A stretch of 64,000 bases of DNA from Rhizomucor pusillus (taxonomy: Eukaryota; Mucoromycota; Mucoromycetes; Mucorales; Lichtheimiaceae). The stretch is from NCBI GenBank assembly GCA_900175165.2, contig FWWN02000668.1, forward strand, positions 155,188-219,187, written 5' to 3'. Below the pieces are notes generated by a model. It was not told the DNA's origin, searched no databases, and saw only the letters and a program-made list of their open reading frames with translations. Position numbers and translations under genes: made by a program. Below, piece by piece: positions 12,301 through 22,200 of this stretch (positions are counted from its first letter, which is position 1; every line of letters starts with the position of its first letter).

Positions 12301-14465
12301 TTGTGATTGAAAAGTTCGCTCTGCTTTAACAGCATTTCTTGACGTGACTTGTCGAGGTCAATAGCATCCGCCACGGTTGTGTCGACTCCGTTCGGATTAT
12401 CGCGTTTCTTGGCGCCTAGAGATGCCTCTGTTTCACCCAGACCGTACACGACACCGTTCACGGTGCAGCGCCTGAACTCCATGATGTTTTGCGTGAGAGT
12501 ACCTGTTTTGTCTGAAAAGATATACTCGATCTGGCCCAGGTCGTCTGATATGTTCCATGTCTTCGGTATGCAAGGTTGGTCCGACTCTTCATTGTACATT
12601 TCCAGGTCGGTGTGGATGAAATATGCCTAGTATTCGCAATGTTAAATCGAGAGTGGACGGTAGCAATATTTTTTCGGTGCAGTCTTACAGCAGCAGTCTT
12701 GACAATTTGTACAGATATATACAAAGAAATGGGTATGATGTTTTGGTAAATGACGAGTGTAGTCCTTTTGTATACATGCGTTACATACAGTTTTTACATA
12801 ACTCTTTCCTATCTGCACTTACCAGAACATGAGGAAACCTTCCATGCTGGCACTTTCCGCGTCAGGAGTTTCAAAGTAAGTGGATGATGTATGGCTTGAA
12901 TATACGATGCTTGCTGCAATGGAGCAAATGAGACAAAGAATGAATAAAAGTACAAAATTGACAATGACCTAGCAGATAAAAAGGCAATGAGTAAGATGTT
13001 GATATGTCTGATTATTTACATTACTCACGTGAGGGTTGGTAGCTTTTTCGATTTTACTACGCTTGCTTGGTGTTTTGCCTGAATTTAGCATGATTTTTGT
13101 CTCGTTGCCAGTGAAAAGCACAAGACCAATGACCCAGCCTGTGTTTCTTAACACGCAGCCGCGCAGCAAAACGCTGCTGCTTGTGATGGCTTCAGTCTTC
13201 TCGTGAGATACTGCGTCTTCATCTTCTTCCTCTTCGTCTTCTTCGGGTATTGTCTGCGAGGGTGATAACGGCACTCCTTTAATTTCCTCTCCTTCTTCAT
13301 TTATGGTATCCATCTCAATCTTCCACTTGAGAACTCCGTTGTACGAGTAAAGATTGGCGTGAGGCGGCTCGCTTTCAATGTAGAATTTTGAGCGCTTGCA
13401 GTCGTCGACAGTGTTGATCTCGTTTGTCGCCTGGAGAGAGCGCATAATTTTTAGATTTGTTTCACCATCCAAGTTTTGCGTTTCTACATAGCAGAGTCCA
13501 TCCGGTTCAGAAGTTGATAATACGACAATGTCAGCCGGCACAGCGTCGTCGTTTCGTAGATAAACAAAGTCGCCGACCCGCAAGTCTTGCCACCGCGTGC
13601 GTTTCCACCGCTTGTCGAGCGGTTGCCTTGCGAGCGAGCTGCGGAGCTTTTCTTTTCGAGGATCTGCTGCTGCTGCTGCCGGCTTTGGTTCCATCATTGA
13701 GCGTCGGAGTACCGAGTGAGGGATTTGACCTGGGCGGTACGGCATTTTTCGTTTTTTCTTGGCAAAGACTCGTTTGAAACTGTTGGTGCTCGAGCGAAAG
13801 GTATCTCGAAGCGGTGAGTGTGTTTTGGGGATCTCGAGTCTATCTGATGGGTGATACTGACTGTATACGGTGGAAACGCGACTGGCGGCATATAAATCGT
13901 CCTGTTCCTGACTGGACCTGAACAGGCTTTTGAACCAGTGCCCAATGGATTTGAGCCATCTTCGCCAGCGCGGCACTTTGTATACAGGCACATTCACGTT
14001 TGTCCAATCCGACAAGGTGTATGTGATTGCTTTGTTGACACTCTCGTCTGTCTTGTGACGTTTGTTGTCTTCGAACGCATCCTTTGCACCTGTGATAATC
14101 AGGATAGCGGCAAGCGGAAGCACGACAAGTACCGGAGATGCCGAGGTGCTAAAGATTGGAAACATTTGTAAAATGACGAGAAACAAAAAGTACAGGTTGG
14201 CGATTCCTCTAAACTGCTCGAACAAGTTCTTTGGCAGGAAGGTGTACCAGGTGTACTTTGCCGTACGAATTTTGTTTGTCGCATAGACTCGTATCGGCTG
14301 GCCATAGTCGTCGAGTTGATCGTCTGGAATCTCTGTGTTGACATAGATCGTCCTCCCCTCGGTAGATGCTGTCGGGAAAGGGTTCTTCTTTTTGGACCTA
14401 AAGTGGTGCGGTGAATCTGGTCTATTAAAGAGCTGAGACAGCTTTGCCCAGGGACCGGCAGTCAT
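9373..14465 (-). CDS. P4-type ATPase, Dnf1/Dnf2-like phospholipid flippase
   Basis: This enzyme flips aminophospholipids or lysophospholipids to the cytosolic leaflet, driven by ATP, at the plasma membrane or trans-Golgi, usually with a Cdc50-family partner. Seven exons (14465-13029, 12968-12823, 12764-12689, 12626-11798, 11738-10907, 10849-10767, 10706-9373) give 1578 residues with all phases consistent. Visible motifs are LDGETNLKIM (actuator), the IIPISLYIS lipid-gate segment in helix 4, the phosphorylation site FSDKTGTLTQN (Asp about residue 592), KGADSVIYERL (nucleotide domain) and GDGANDVSMIQEANVG (hinge). Paired C-terminal membrane segments and a His/Gln/Ser-rich cytosolic tail follow. 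The last junction uses the acceptor TGCTAG at 10707; the nearer CCAG upstream would create a stop. Length and the long N-terminal extension fit the Dnf class better than Drs2. Confidence 0.93.
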
Positions 14466-16094
14466 AACGGTATATATTAAGGAAGGGACCGGGAGAGAGT
14501 GGTATTATGGAACAGAGAGGGGTAGGGGAGACAAGTATGCAGAGAGCAGGGAAGAAAAAGAGAGTATATACACAAGCTTGAGAAGAACAAGAGGAAAGGA
14601 AGAAAATGGGCCACAAAAGGACAAGTTTGTTGAGTAACGAAAATAGGGATGGCAGTAATTGATTGGAAGGCCCTAGTTCATTCCTGCGCCATTAAGGACC
14701 CAATATTCGGTTGATCAGCTACTTCTTTATAAGGAGACTCTGCGTGCCATCTCTGTGAACGGGGTGATTAGGCGAAAATAATAAAGTACAACGTTATCAC
14801 CATGTCAGTATCTCCATTTCGAAAAATTGCAAGCCGCGCTCAATGCCCTCGAGCGGAGTGCTGATGACACTCGGTCGTGCAACCTTATGCACGTGTAGCC
14901 TTACTACCTCTGTGGCGCGTATAACGCTCCATGGCCTCACAGATCTCTTTTTCTCCTTTTACTTATTGTCCCCACTCGTGCTTCCATTGTCCACAGCGTA
15001 CCTTTATCCGGCCGTTGGGTGCAAGTTTAGCCATCTTCTAACCGACAGTATCCGGTCTTCTTTGATCTCAGCAAACAATATCCAAAAGCTATTTACCTTT
15101 AGTGGACTCTGCAGACCGTGCTTGCACCCACTTTTTTAGCAGCAGCGACTAGCGGCGACGCGTTCGACCCAGGCAACACGCCGCTAGAAGGAACGTCATA
15201 CACACTTTAAATGTGCTTTGCAACGTTCTTGTGCAACAAGAACCGGAATACGCTCATCTATCAGACCAAGCTAACACTGACTAGGAAGTAGAGGCACGAA
15301 GGATCGACGGCACTTGAGAGGGTTAACTGCAGCGAGCAGATGTCCACACACATGTATCTACATCTTTGTGGTCTCTTGCTCAGGCCGCCGAGAACATACG
15401 GGCTATAATTAGCAACATCAGTCCCACAGAGGTCGCTTACAGCTTCCTTATCCCAGCATCATCTTCCATGTACATGCACGAGGCATACCTCTGCAGAACT
15501 TTCCTTTTCATGAGCCAAAAGAGTCTCCGCAAAATGAAAATTTTCAACATCCTGCGCCTAAGAAACATATGAATATGATATACAGACGCTATTACATTTT
15601 AGTTTGACGACCAGAGTACTTTGACAGCAGAATGTCAGCACACAGTCACTGCTGTTGGCTTGGAAACTTACAATCCACACACGCATGTGCTAGGTAATAC
15701 CATCCGAAGAACAGTCCACGATTTCTTTAATAAATTAGAAGAACATACGTAGTAGCTTTTTACATAGCAGTGGAGGATAAACGGATACAGTACATAGAAT
15801 CTTGGCAGCTGCGCGTAGGAAAGAAATATATTGCCCTTTTTGTTTACGTTGCATATATTACATATTTTCCGTCCGCTGTCATCGACAAGATAGACAACAG
15901 ACAAGAGAAAAGAAATTGACAACAACTATAATCCTTTGCAATAATGTGAAAATTCGGTTCAAGTGTCCTTGTTGTTTTATTTAAACTGGTTGTTTTCATG
16001 CCGAAAAAATGTAAAGTGTTGTACGAGAGAGAGGAAGTTGCGTGCTGCTATTTTTACAATGTTTATTCTTTGTTTGTCTTTTATTTTTCCCTTT
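14466..16094. other. Spacer upstream of the flippase gene
   Basis: This holds the flippase promoter and leader, which is GA-rich just before the ATG (14470-14600 on the plus strand), and the 3' flank of the Ser/Pro-rich gene. Short frames at 14843-15139 (+) and 15366-15572 (+) have hydrophobic or mixed composition without motifs or good splice partners, and I do not call them. No RNA gene signature was seen. Confidence 0.5.
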
Positions 16095-16679
16095 TCAGAT
16101 CATCAGCGAGCGCTGCAGATCTTTGCGACGAACTTCCCATTCACGTTCAATTTCGCCATCGATGTCTTGGAAAACATTGCCGAGCTGGGCACGGACTGTA
16201 TGTGCAAGATCCAGCTGTTGTCGGGGTGGTATCGGTTTTTCTTCTGGTACGATAATATCAGGAGAAGAAAAAGAAGGAGGAGATCTGCTGTTGGTATTGA
16301 CGGGAGGTGATGGCGGGGGTGATGGTAATTTGGCATCGACTGCTATTTCAGTTTTCTCTTCTTCCTCGAGAACTTGAGGTGGTCTTTCTGGAACGAGTCT
16401 TATCGGGGATGTAGATGAAAAAAAGGAGGAGAGGCGGCGGCGCATGCTGCTGCGTGGAGAAGAAGAGGCGCTGGTAGGTGAAGGAGAAGACGACGATGAC
16501 AGTGAAGTCATGGAAACACCTGCAATGGATAATCGACCTGGCTTATTAGCTCTGTCCTTTTGGGCTGTAGGAGGAGGTGCTCGGCTGGGCATGCCAAACC
16601 ATCGTCGAGCAGAGCCATCTGATGAAGTTAGCATTGATATCGAGGCCCGTTTCTCGGCGGATGTTTTGTAGAACGACAT
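16095..16679 (-). CDS. Small Ser/Pro-rich protein of unknown function
   Basis: A single-exon frame of 194 residues starting at 16679 (MSFYKTSAEKRAS). The frame is open further upstream, but that part encodes only a Ser/Leu run from the (AG)n repeat at 16691-16733, so the internal Met is the better start. The middle is rich in Ser and Pro with many basic residues. The last 40 residues are more ordered and probably helical (ARTV-like HTVRAQLGNVFQDIDGE, then EREWEVRRKDLQRSL). No catalytic motif or membrane segment is visible and no family is recognised. It lies about 900 bp downstream of the THI5 riboswitch on the same strand. I do not think the riboswitch controls it, because a poly(A) signal intervenes. 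Confidence 0.6.
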   Translation of the reverse strand: MSFYKTSAEKRASISMLTSSDGSARRWFGMPSRAPPPTAQKDRANKPGRLSIAGVSMTSLSSSSSPSPTSASSSPRSSMRRRLSSFFSSTSPIRLVPERPPQVLEEEEKTEIAVDAKLPSPPPSPPVNTNSRSPPSFSSPDIIVPEEKPIPPRQQLDLAHTVRAQLGNVFQDIDGEIEREWEVRRKDLQRSLMI

Positions 16680-16690
16680 TGTAAAGGAGC

Positions 16691-16733
16691 AGAGAGAGAG
16701 AGAGAGAGAGAGAGTGAGAGTGAGAGTGAGAGA
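16691..16733. repeat. (AG)n microsatellite in leader
   Basis: An uninterrupted AG run shading into GAGTGA repeats lies within 60 bp upstream of the ATG of the Ser/Pro-rich gene (CT-rich on the coding strand). Pyrimidine-rich leaders of this sort recur upstream of several genes in this window. Confidence 0.8.
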
Positions 16734-17562
16734 GACAAGTAGCGATAAAGAGTGAGAAGAAGAAAGATGAAAAATATAGTCTCTCTTTGTTACAATGGAA
16801 AAGTAACCAAAAAGAAACATGACGTACACACATACGCATACCCACGCTGCGGGTGTGCGACAACGCCCACCTACAGTATTCCCTTTTTTGAACTATTTAA
16901 GCGGGAAGCTGGAAAGTGCTTTCCGGGCCGTCACTTGACCTTACGAAGCATTTGCAGAGCATGTGGATAGATGATACCCATTGTCTACAACAGAGCACTG
17001 CTCTGTTAAGTAAGCAGCCGCTTCAGTAGACAAAAGTCCCTATACTAGCATCTTGTAATTTCCGTTGATTTGTACTGTCTCCTTGCCCAGAAGCCAAGGC
17101 CACACAGTAACACAAGCCGCTTCCTGTGTAGCACCCTGATGCATTGTTCTCTGCACCAAATGGATGTCTTCCTAGATTTCCGTGCTGAGCCCTCTTTGTC
17201 GACATCCCTTTGGTTTCTACATTTGACGCGCCGCATGGCTCGCAAGAAACGGCTATAATTAGTACCTACACTGCTCGATGGTGGTCTCGTTCGATATCTT
17301 GTATGTAAAAAATGATATAATGGAACAAACAAAGCAAGAAATTCTGGGAAATATCCGATCTCGATCCAGATAATCGATGTGTCTTATGATATTCGACTCA
17401 TGATCTCTTTCAACTGATACTTATTACATTTGTGCAGCATCCATCGAATATCTGCAACTGGGCTAATATGGCATTCTATCCCGATACTTGTCGCTGTTAC
17501 ATCGGAGAAGAGCGGTCACCACATCAAACATGATAAGAACAATTCTCAATGGAAAACAAAAA
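16734..17562. other. Spacer between the Ser/Pro-rich gene and the THI5 3' end
   Basis: No supported coding sequence. On the minus strand it lies downstream of the THI5 poly(A) signal. A CAG that could act as a distal 3' splice site for a THI5 3'-UTR intron occurs near 17484-17495. Short frames around 17023-17332 are unsupported. Confidence 0.4.
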
Positions 17563-17563
17563 T

Positions 17564-17569
17564 TTTATT
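17564..17569 (-). terminator. Poly(A) signal AATAAA for THI5
   Basis: AATAAA on the minus strand lies about 260 nt past the THI5 stop and only 30 nt beyond the 3' end of the TPP aptamer. It is the first canonical hexamer after the stop codon. Its position next to the aptamer argues that the aptamer belongs to the THI5 transcript rather than to a downstream leader. Confidence 0.6.
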
Positions 17570-17598
17570 CAAAGCGATGAAAACAAAGCGGTTCATTC

Positions 17599-17680
17599 CC
17601 TTCCCTTCGCAGGAATTACCCTGATCAGGTTATGAGAGTATTTCTCAGCCCAGCACCGAAAGTGTCGAGCACCCCTAGGG
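17599..17680 (-). promoter_or_regulatory. TPP (THI-box) riboswitch aptamer, 3' of THI5
   Basis: Read on the minus strand, all conserved parts of the thiamine pyrophosphate aptamer are present in order. They are GGGGTGC (P2, 17677-17671), a P3 hairpin closed by a TTTCG loop, the pyrimidine-binding CTGAGA (about 17647-17642), and the P4/P5 diphosphate-binding arm: ACCTGATC, GGGTAAT, CCTGCG, then AAGGGAAG. The match to the bacterial/plant/fungal consensus is nearly position for position, so identity is not in doubt. It lies about 150 nt after the THI5 stop and shares its strand. Known fungal examples sit in 5'-UTR introns of NMT1/THI4-type genes; a 3' position is known from plant THIC. An alternative is a leader element of the gene ending at 16095, but its ATG is 920 nt away past a poly(A) signal. 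Confidence 0.95.
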
Positions 17681-17699
17681 ATGACCACTTGCATTTCAC

Positions 17700-17816
17700 C
17701 TAAATGTGGATGAAATAAGGGAAATAAAATGGAATGGGATCGGCAAGATCCCGTCCAACCCGGTTTCTTTGGTTAGCAGACTGCAAACAATGCAACTTGA
17801 TTGAAAATTACATTAC
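17700..17816 (-). other. Candidate 3'-UTR intron of THI5
   Basis: A good 5' splice site (CAAG|GTAATG, GT at 17816-17815) begins 12 nt after the stop codon. A 3' splice site (CACATTTAG, ending at 17700) closes a 117-nt intron just 5' of the aptamer. A nearer TTTGCAG at 17781 would give only 36 nt and is probably too short. A distal acceptor beyond the poly(A) signal near 17490 would instead remove the whole aptamer. Splicing is inferred from sequence alone. Confidence 0.45.
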
Positions 17817-17828
17817 CTTGACACTGGC

Positions 17829-18911
17829 TTAGGCGTGGACAGCGGTAGAGCGGCAGGAGCTGCAGTAACCAGGTACGACACCGGTGTCGACGGTGGTTGG
17901 CTCAATACCGGGAGTAGACTCGGGCAGCATCTCCCAGGTCAAAAACTCGTTGGTCATGTTCTGAACGAAGTCCTGCTTGATAATACCGAGACGTTTGCAG
18001 TAGTTGGTGACCTTGTCCCAGTCGCGCTGAACGTTCTTGAGATCGCGCGAGAAGTAGCGGAAGGAACGCTGGAAGATCTTGCGGTTGACGTCCGATGCCA
18101 TGATAGGCTTCATTTCACAGAATAATTCATATGCCTTGACAGGGTCCTGGAACATGACATCAGCGGCGCGCTTAACGGCCTTCATGAATGCCTTGCATTT
18201 TTCAGGATTCTCGGCCATAAACTGCTCGTTGGCAATCATGAGAATGGAACAGAAGCAGCAGCAGCCAAGCTCGGCCAACTCGTCAATGCGGAGCATGCAT
18301 ACATCGTCGCGGGAACGGCCTTGCTGGACAGACCATTCTTCAAGTTCTACCATCTGCACGTTCTCGAGACCGATACCGGCATCAATCTCGCCGCGGATGA
18401 TAGCGCCAGTAACATTCATTCCCACGCGCACGGCAGTGTAATCCTCGGGTGTCATGCCATAATAACGAGTGAGTTCGTCGAGCTGGACCTTGCCAAACTC
18501 ACCAACGTAGCCAATGCGCTTGCCCCGCAAGCTCTGAAAGTCGTTGGTGATACCGCTGCACGACTTGAGGTAGACTACGCCGGTGAAGGGCTCGTCCAGC
18601 AGCGTACCCATGGACTTGATGGGGAAACCACGCGCCTTGCCGGCAATGGTATGGATCATGGCCTTGCATCCCAAGTCGACCTTGCCCGAGCCAATGATCT
18701 CTGTCACATCGGATGGGTTGTTGGGCTCAAGAATGGCCACCTTGATGCCTTCATCCTCGAAAAACTTGAGCTTCTCAGCCAAAAAGATGGGGAGATGGTA
18801 GGGAGTCGCGTGCCTGCGCGTTGCAAAAGGCAATTAGATCAGTTGCATATCAGGATGTCACGCTAGGCAGTGTTACCAGTTCAAGAGGCAAGTAATCTTA
18901 TCAGTCGACAT
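17829..18911 (-). CDS. THI5: HMP-P synthase (THI5/NMT1 family), thiamine pyrimidine synthesis
   Basis: Makes 4-amino-5-hydroxymethyl-2-methylpyrimidine phosphate from PLP and an active-site histidine, in a single-turnover reaction needing iron, in the cytosol. Exons 18911-18877 and 18813-17829 are separated by a 63-nt intron (GTAACA...GCGCAG) that splits the Trp codon in LLNWHATPYH. The product is 339 residues, matching the family's usual 340 or so. Visible features are the fold of periplasmic-binding-protein type, Lys62 (PLP lysine) and His66 (suicide nitrogen donor) in CKAMIH, the glycine-rich GEFGKVQLDE segment, and the cysteine cluster LGCCCFCS. All key residues are intact. The first 11 codons sit on their own exon, so a start at the internal Met would lose the conserved beginning. 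A TPP aptamer lies 3' of the gene, implying product feedback. Confidence 0.97.
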
Positions 18912-19279
18912 GTTCTTTTGTTTTTTGTTAGAAAGAGATGGAAAAGGAGTGCTTTTTCACAGAAAGGTTCTCTATGCCCTTTATATAGGGTTTGGCGCGT
19001 ACTAGATCATCTTTTTTTTTCTGCTGCTGGTGCGGGAAGATTCGGACACCAAAGGTCCCATGCACTGCAGATTTTTTTTCCGGCAGCGACCTCTTTTGGA
19101 AAAGCGTATTCTTGCAATGAAATGTAATCTGGGTTCTCACTTGGTTCACACTCTGGCTGCCATCCCACAACAGCAGATAGATCATGCATTCTTTCGTTCC
19201 CACTTTCCGAAATTAGATCCACGTCTTAAAGACAAATGATCATCCGTTCTATGCTCTGCATAGTAAAACGAAGGGCATT
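18912..19279. other. THI5 promoter / PDS5 3' flank
   Basis: A 370-bp spacer between two minus-strand genes, so it contains the THI5 promoter and the PDS5 3' end. A T-rich run at 19011-19021 and a second at 19073-19079 are evident. I see no second aptamer here, so the 3' copy is the only TPP element near the gene. Confidence 0.5.
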
Positions 19280-22200
19280 TTACTTTTTTCCTGTCAACAA
19301 TTTCATGAATGTAGGTGGAAGGAAGTTATTCATTAGATTCTATAAGCAAAGAATGACGCGTGAGTCGTTGTCGTCATGAGCAGTGTTACACACTAGTTGG
19401 CGACTTACGCGTTGCTGGATCTCACCAGCCGGTAGCGCCTTGTACAGCTTAGACTGCAAATTTATCCGTTGGGGATAGACGTTCAGCGGCCACGATGATT
19501 CCTCACATTTCTTCTTTATCAAATAGCTCGCCAAATCACATAGAATGTATGAATTCTAAAAAGCAAGTTAACACGGTGGTCTACAACCAACGTTCCATGG
19601 TTTCCGATACTTGCCTGGCTGTGTTCCGGGGAAACCATATCTCGGGACGATTTGATCTTTTGCGCCACGTGATACAAGAAGGAAACATTATCCGGGGTAG
19701 CTATGCAGGATAGATAGAATTCAAAGTAGTGAACAAAGAGCATAAGGTCGTCGTTCGCTACAGTGAAGTCCGGATGATGTGCCAAAATGTGCATAAGCAC
19801 AACGAACGATGTCTCCATGATAGTCGAATGTCCTTTTTCAGCCGCTGCACGCCTCTTGATATAGTTTTTGATTTGCTTGATCAAATCGGACTCTGGTTCA
19901 TGTGCGTATAAAAACAGAAGAGCAAAGTATCTCGGATGGATTTGGTTCAGCTTCAAACCTTTCATGAGGGTCTCAGCAAACATGGCGCGCACATAGTAAC
20001 AACTGTCCTGTACAGTAAGCGCCAGACGCTCGAATTTTGTCACTGTCAGTTCTTGTTCGTAGGGTTCCAGATGCGCTAACTTGATAATAGACTGCGCAGC
20101 GGCCAATCGCAAATGGGATGTTTCCGCAGCGCTGGAGGCTCATTAATATTTGAGATACTTTCAAAATCAGAAGATGGTTTTACCTGGTATTGTTGGTAAC
20201 TGCGACGTCGCAGGATAGATCAAGGCATTCCCACAAGAGCGCAAAAATACGGTCCGCAAGCATGTCAGGATGCTCTTCATCTTTTGTAGCAACAAGATAG
20301 TTCACCAAGACTTGCAAAGCTGCGAGCTTACAAGGGCAATGCGTGTCAAAACCAAATCTTCAAAAAGATTATCAATATTATTCTGCATACCTTTCCTTTT
20401 GAGGAATCAGGTAAAAGGTTATATTCAAGCCATTCTGTGTTTTGATTTTCGTCCTAAAAGTATCGATTAATCATTGTTGTAAATACGTTTTTCTTCAATA
20501 CATACTGGTGGTGTTTTTTGCTCCATCAACGTGCCTTTGATATATTCCAACAAAGGCAAGATTTTGTGCGATAGCTCTGCAGCCTTGTACAATGCAAATT
20601 CAGCGAGGCACGATAGTTTGACAACCAATTTTGGATCATCTACTTTCAAATCTCTACACGCAGTCTACGGGCTTCTGAGTAAGCATTTGCATTTTTAGAA
20701 GATACTTTTCATCCTTCTTTTCGGTATTCACCTCGATGATATCAGCACGCAAATCAGATGCGTCTGTGTTGCTGATTATGATGGCTGCGTGTCGTGCTTG
20801 TTCCACTGTTCCAGTTCGAATAAAGTTACATATTTGATTCAGCATCTCGCCATCGAATAGTTCAAATCGGGCGTTAGTCGTGCTTATGTTTGCAAGCAGC
20901 TCAAGTGATCCATTTACTGGGAAATTGATTAGCAACTGAAGAAGTAAATTGAAAGCCATCTCGCACCTGTATTTGGATCCGTTTCGGCCAGCAGCAATGA
21001 TACAACCTGATGTGCGTAGTTTTGATACATTACTGGGAAAATTGTCGAGATTTCCTGCAAACTCATGTAAATAAACTTTGCTTCCGGATACGTCTCTATA
21101 CATCACATAGATACCTTGAGCAATTCTTGGGCTGATTCAATTTTGCGGGTATCCCTGTGTAATCTTGCGTCTTGAAGAACTTGGAACAGATGGGGAATGT
21201 CGGACTTGTTTAGGATTACAAGGCAAGCTCGATTAAGAATGCCATGGAACGCATCGTGAATACCAGGCATCAAATCTTGAACGGTGCGTTCGAATTGTTT
21301 CTTGGGTGCATCACTAAGTAAATGGATGTCCGGGCTTAAAAGATGTTGCGGACTTACTCTTGCATTTACAATGATGTCGTATTCAGCTTCAGGATCAATG
21401 CATGTCCTGAGTAATTGGATAGTATCTATATTTTGAGCTTCTCGTAGTCGTCTGAGGGCATTGGCAGTCTTTGGCCCATCTGGAAATCGTGCTGTTACGA
21501 CACATAGATGAGCTTTACGTATTATAGTGAGTAGTTGGTACCATTGCAACTCACATGAGACGTGTTTAATAATAGTTTCTGCTTGCTGTTGTGCATTTAA
21601 ATCTGCTTCCATATCCGTCATGTCGTCCTGATCGCAAGATCAGTTGGTATCGGATTTCTAAGGACCACTCGTTTGTTTCCAGCTTACCTCTGTGGAGCAT
21701 GTTTGAATATATTTTGATAAAAGCTGTACGAAGCTGTGGGATAATTTTTTGAGCGCAAATTCATTTCCATCTGCTAGGACTTGTGGTTACCTCTTATGTC
21801 GCCTTAAGTAAGCGGAGAATGCAACTCGCGCTCGCTGCTGGAGAGATGCATGAATCTTTAGCAGTCGCTCAGTCCTGCTTGCATCATCCATGTTTTCCGG
21901 GAAAATAAACGCGTTCAATGTGCTTTCGAGAGCAGACCTGGAGGCACAGTTGTAATATTAGTACGTCATTCTTGTATTATTAGTCACGATAAACCTACAT
22001 CACAGACAAATCATCAAGGTACATGCAGTTGAGTAAAGTATCGGGTATCCACCCAACTTTACTGATAACAATATCATCACCTTCGTATCTTTTGGAACAT
22101 TTAGCAATGTAATAGCTTTCTATGAAGGGCAATCACTCACATTCTCGGGAAAGCTCTGTTGTAGATAGCTCCAAGGGTTGCCATAGCTTCTTTTCGAACA

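Noticed and set aside
14843..15139. 98-codon plus-strand frame with hydrophobic stretch
   Set aside because: No motif, no splice partners and a biased composition typical of pyrimidine-rich spacer DNA.
16095..17680. Riboswitch as a 5' leader element of the Ser/Pro-rich gene
   Set aside because: Its ATG is over 900 nt away past an AATAAA and the protein has nothing to do with thiamine by sequence, while THI5 lies directly upstream. Not excluded, only less likely.
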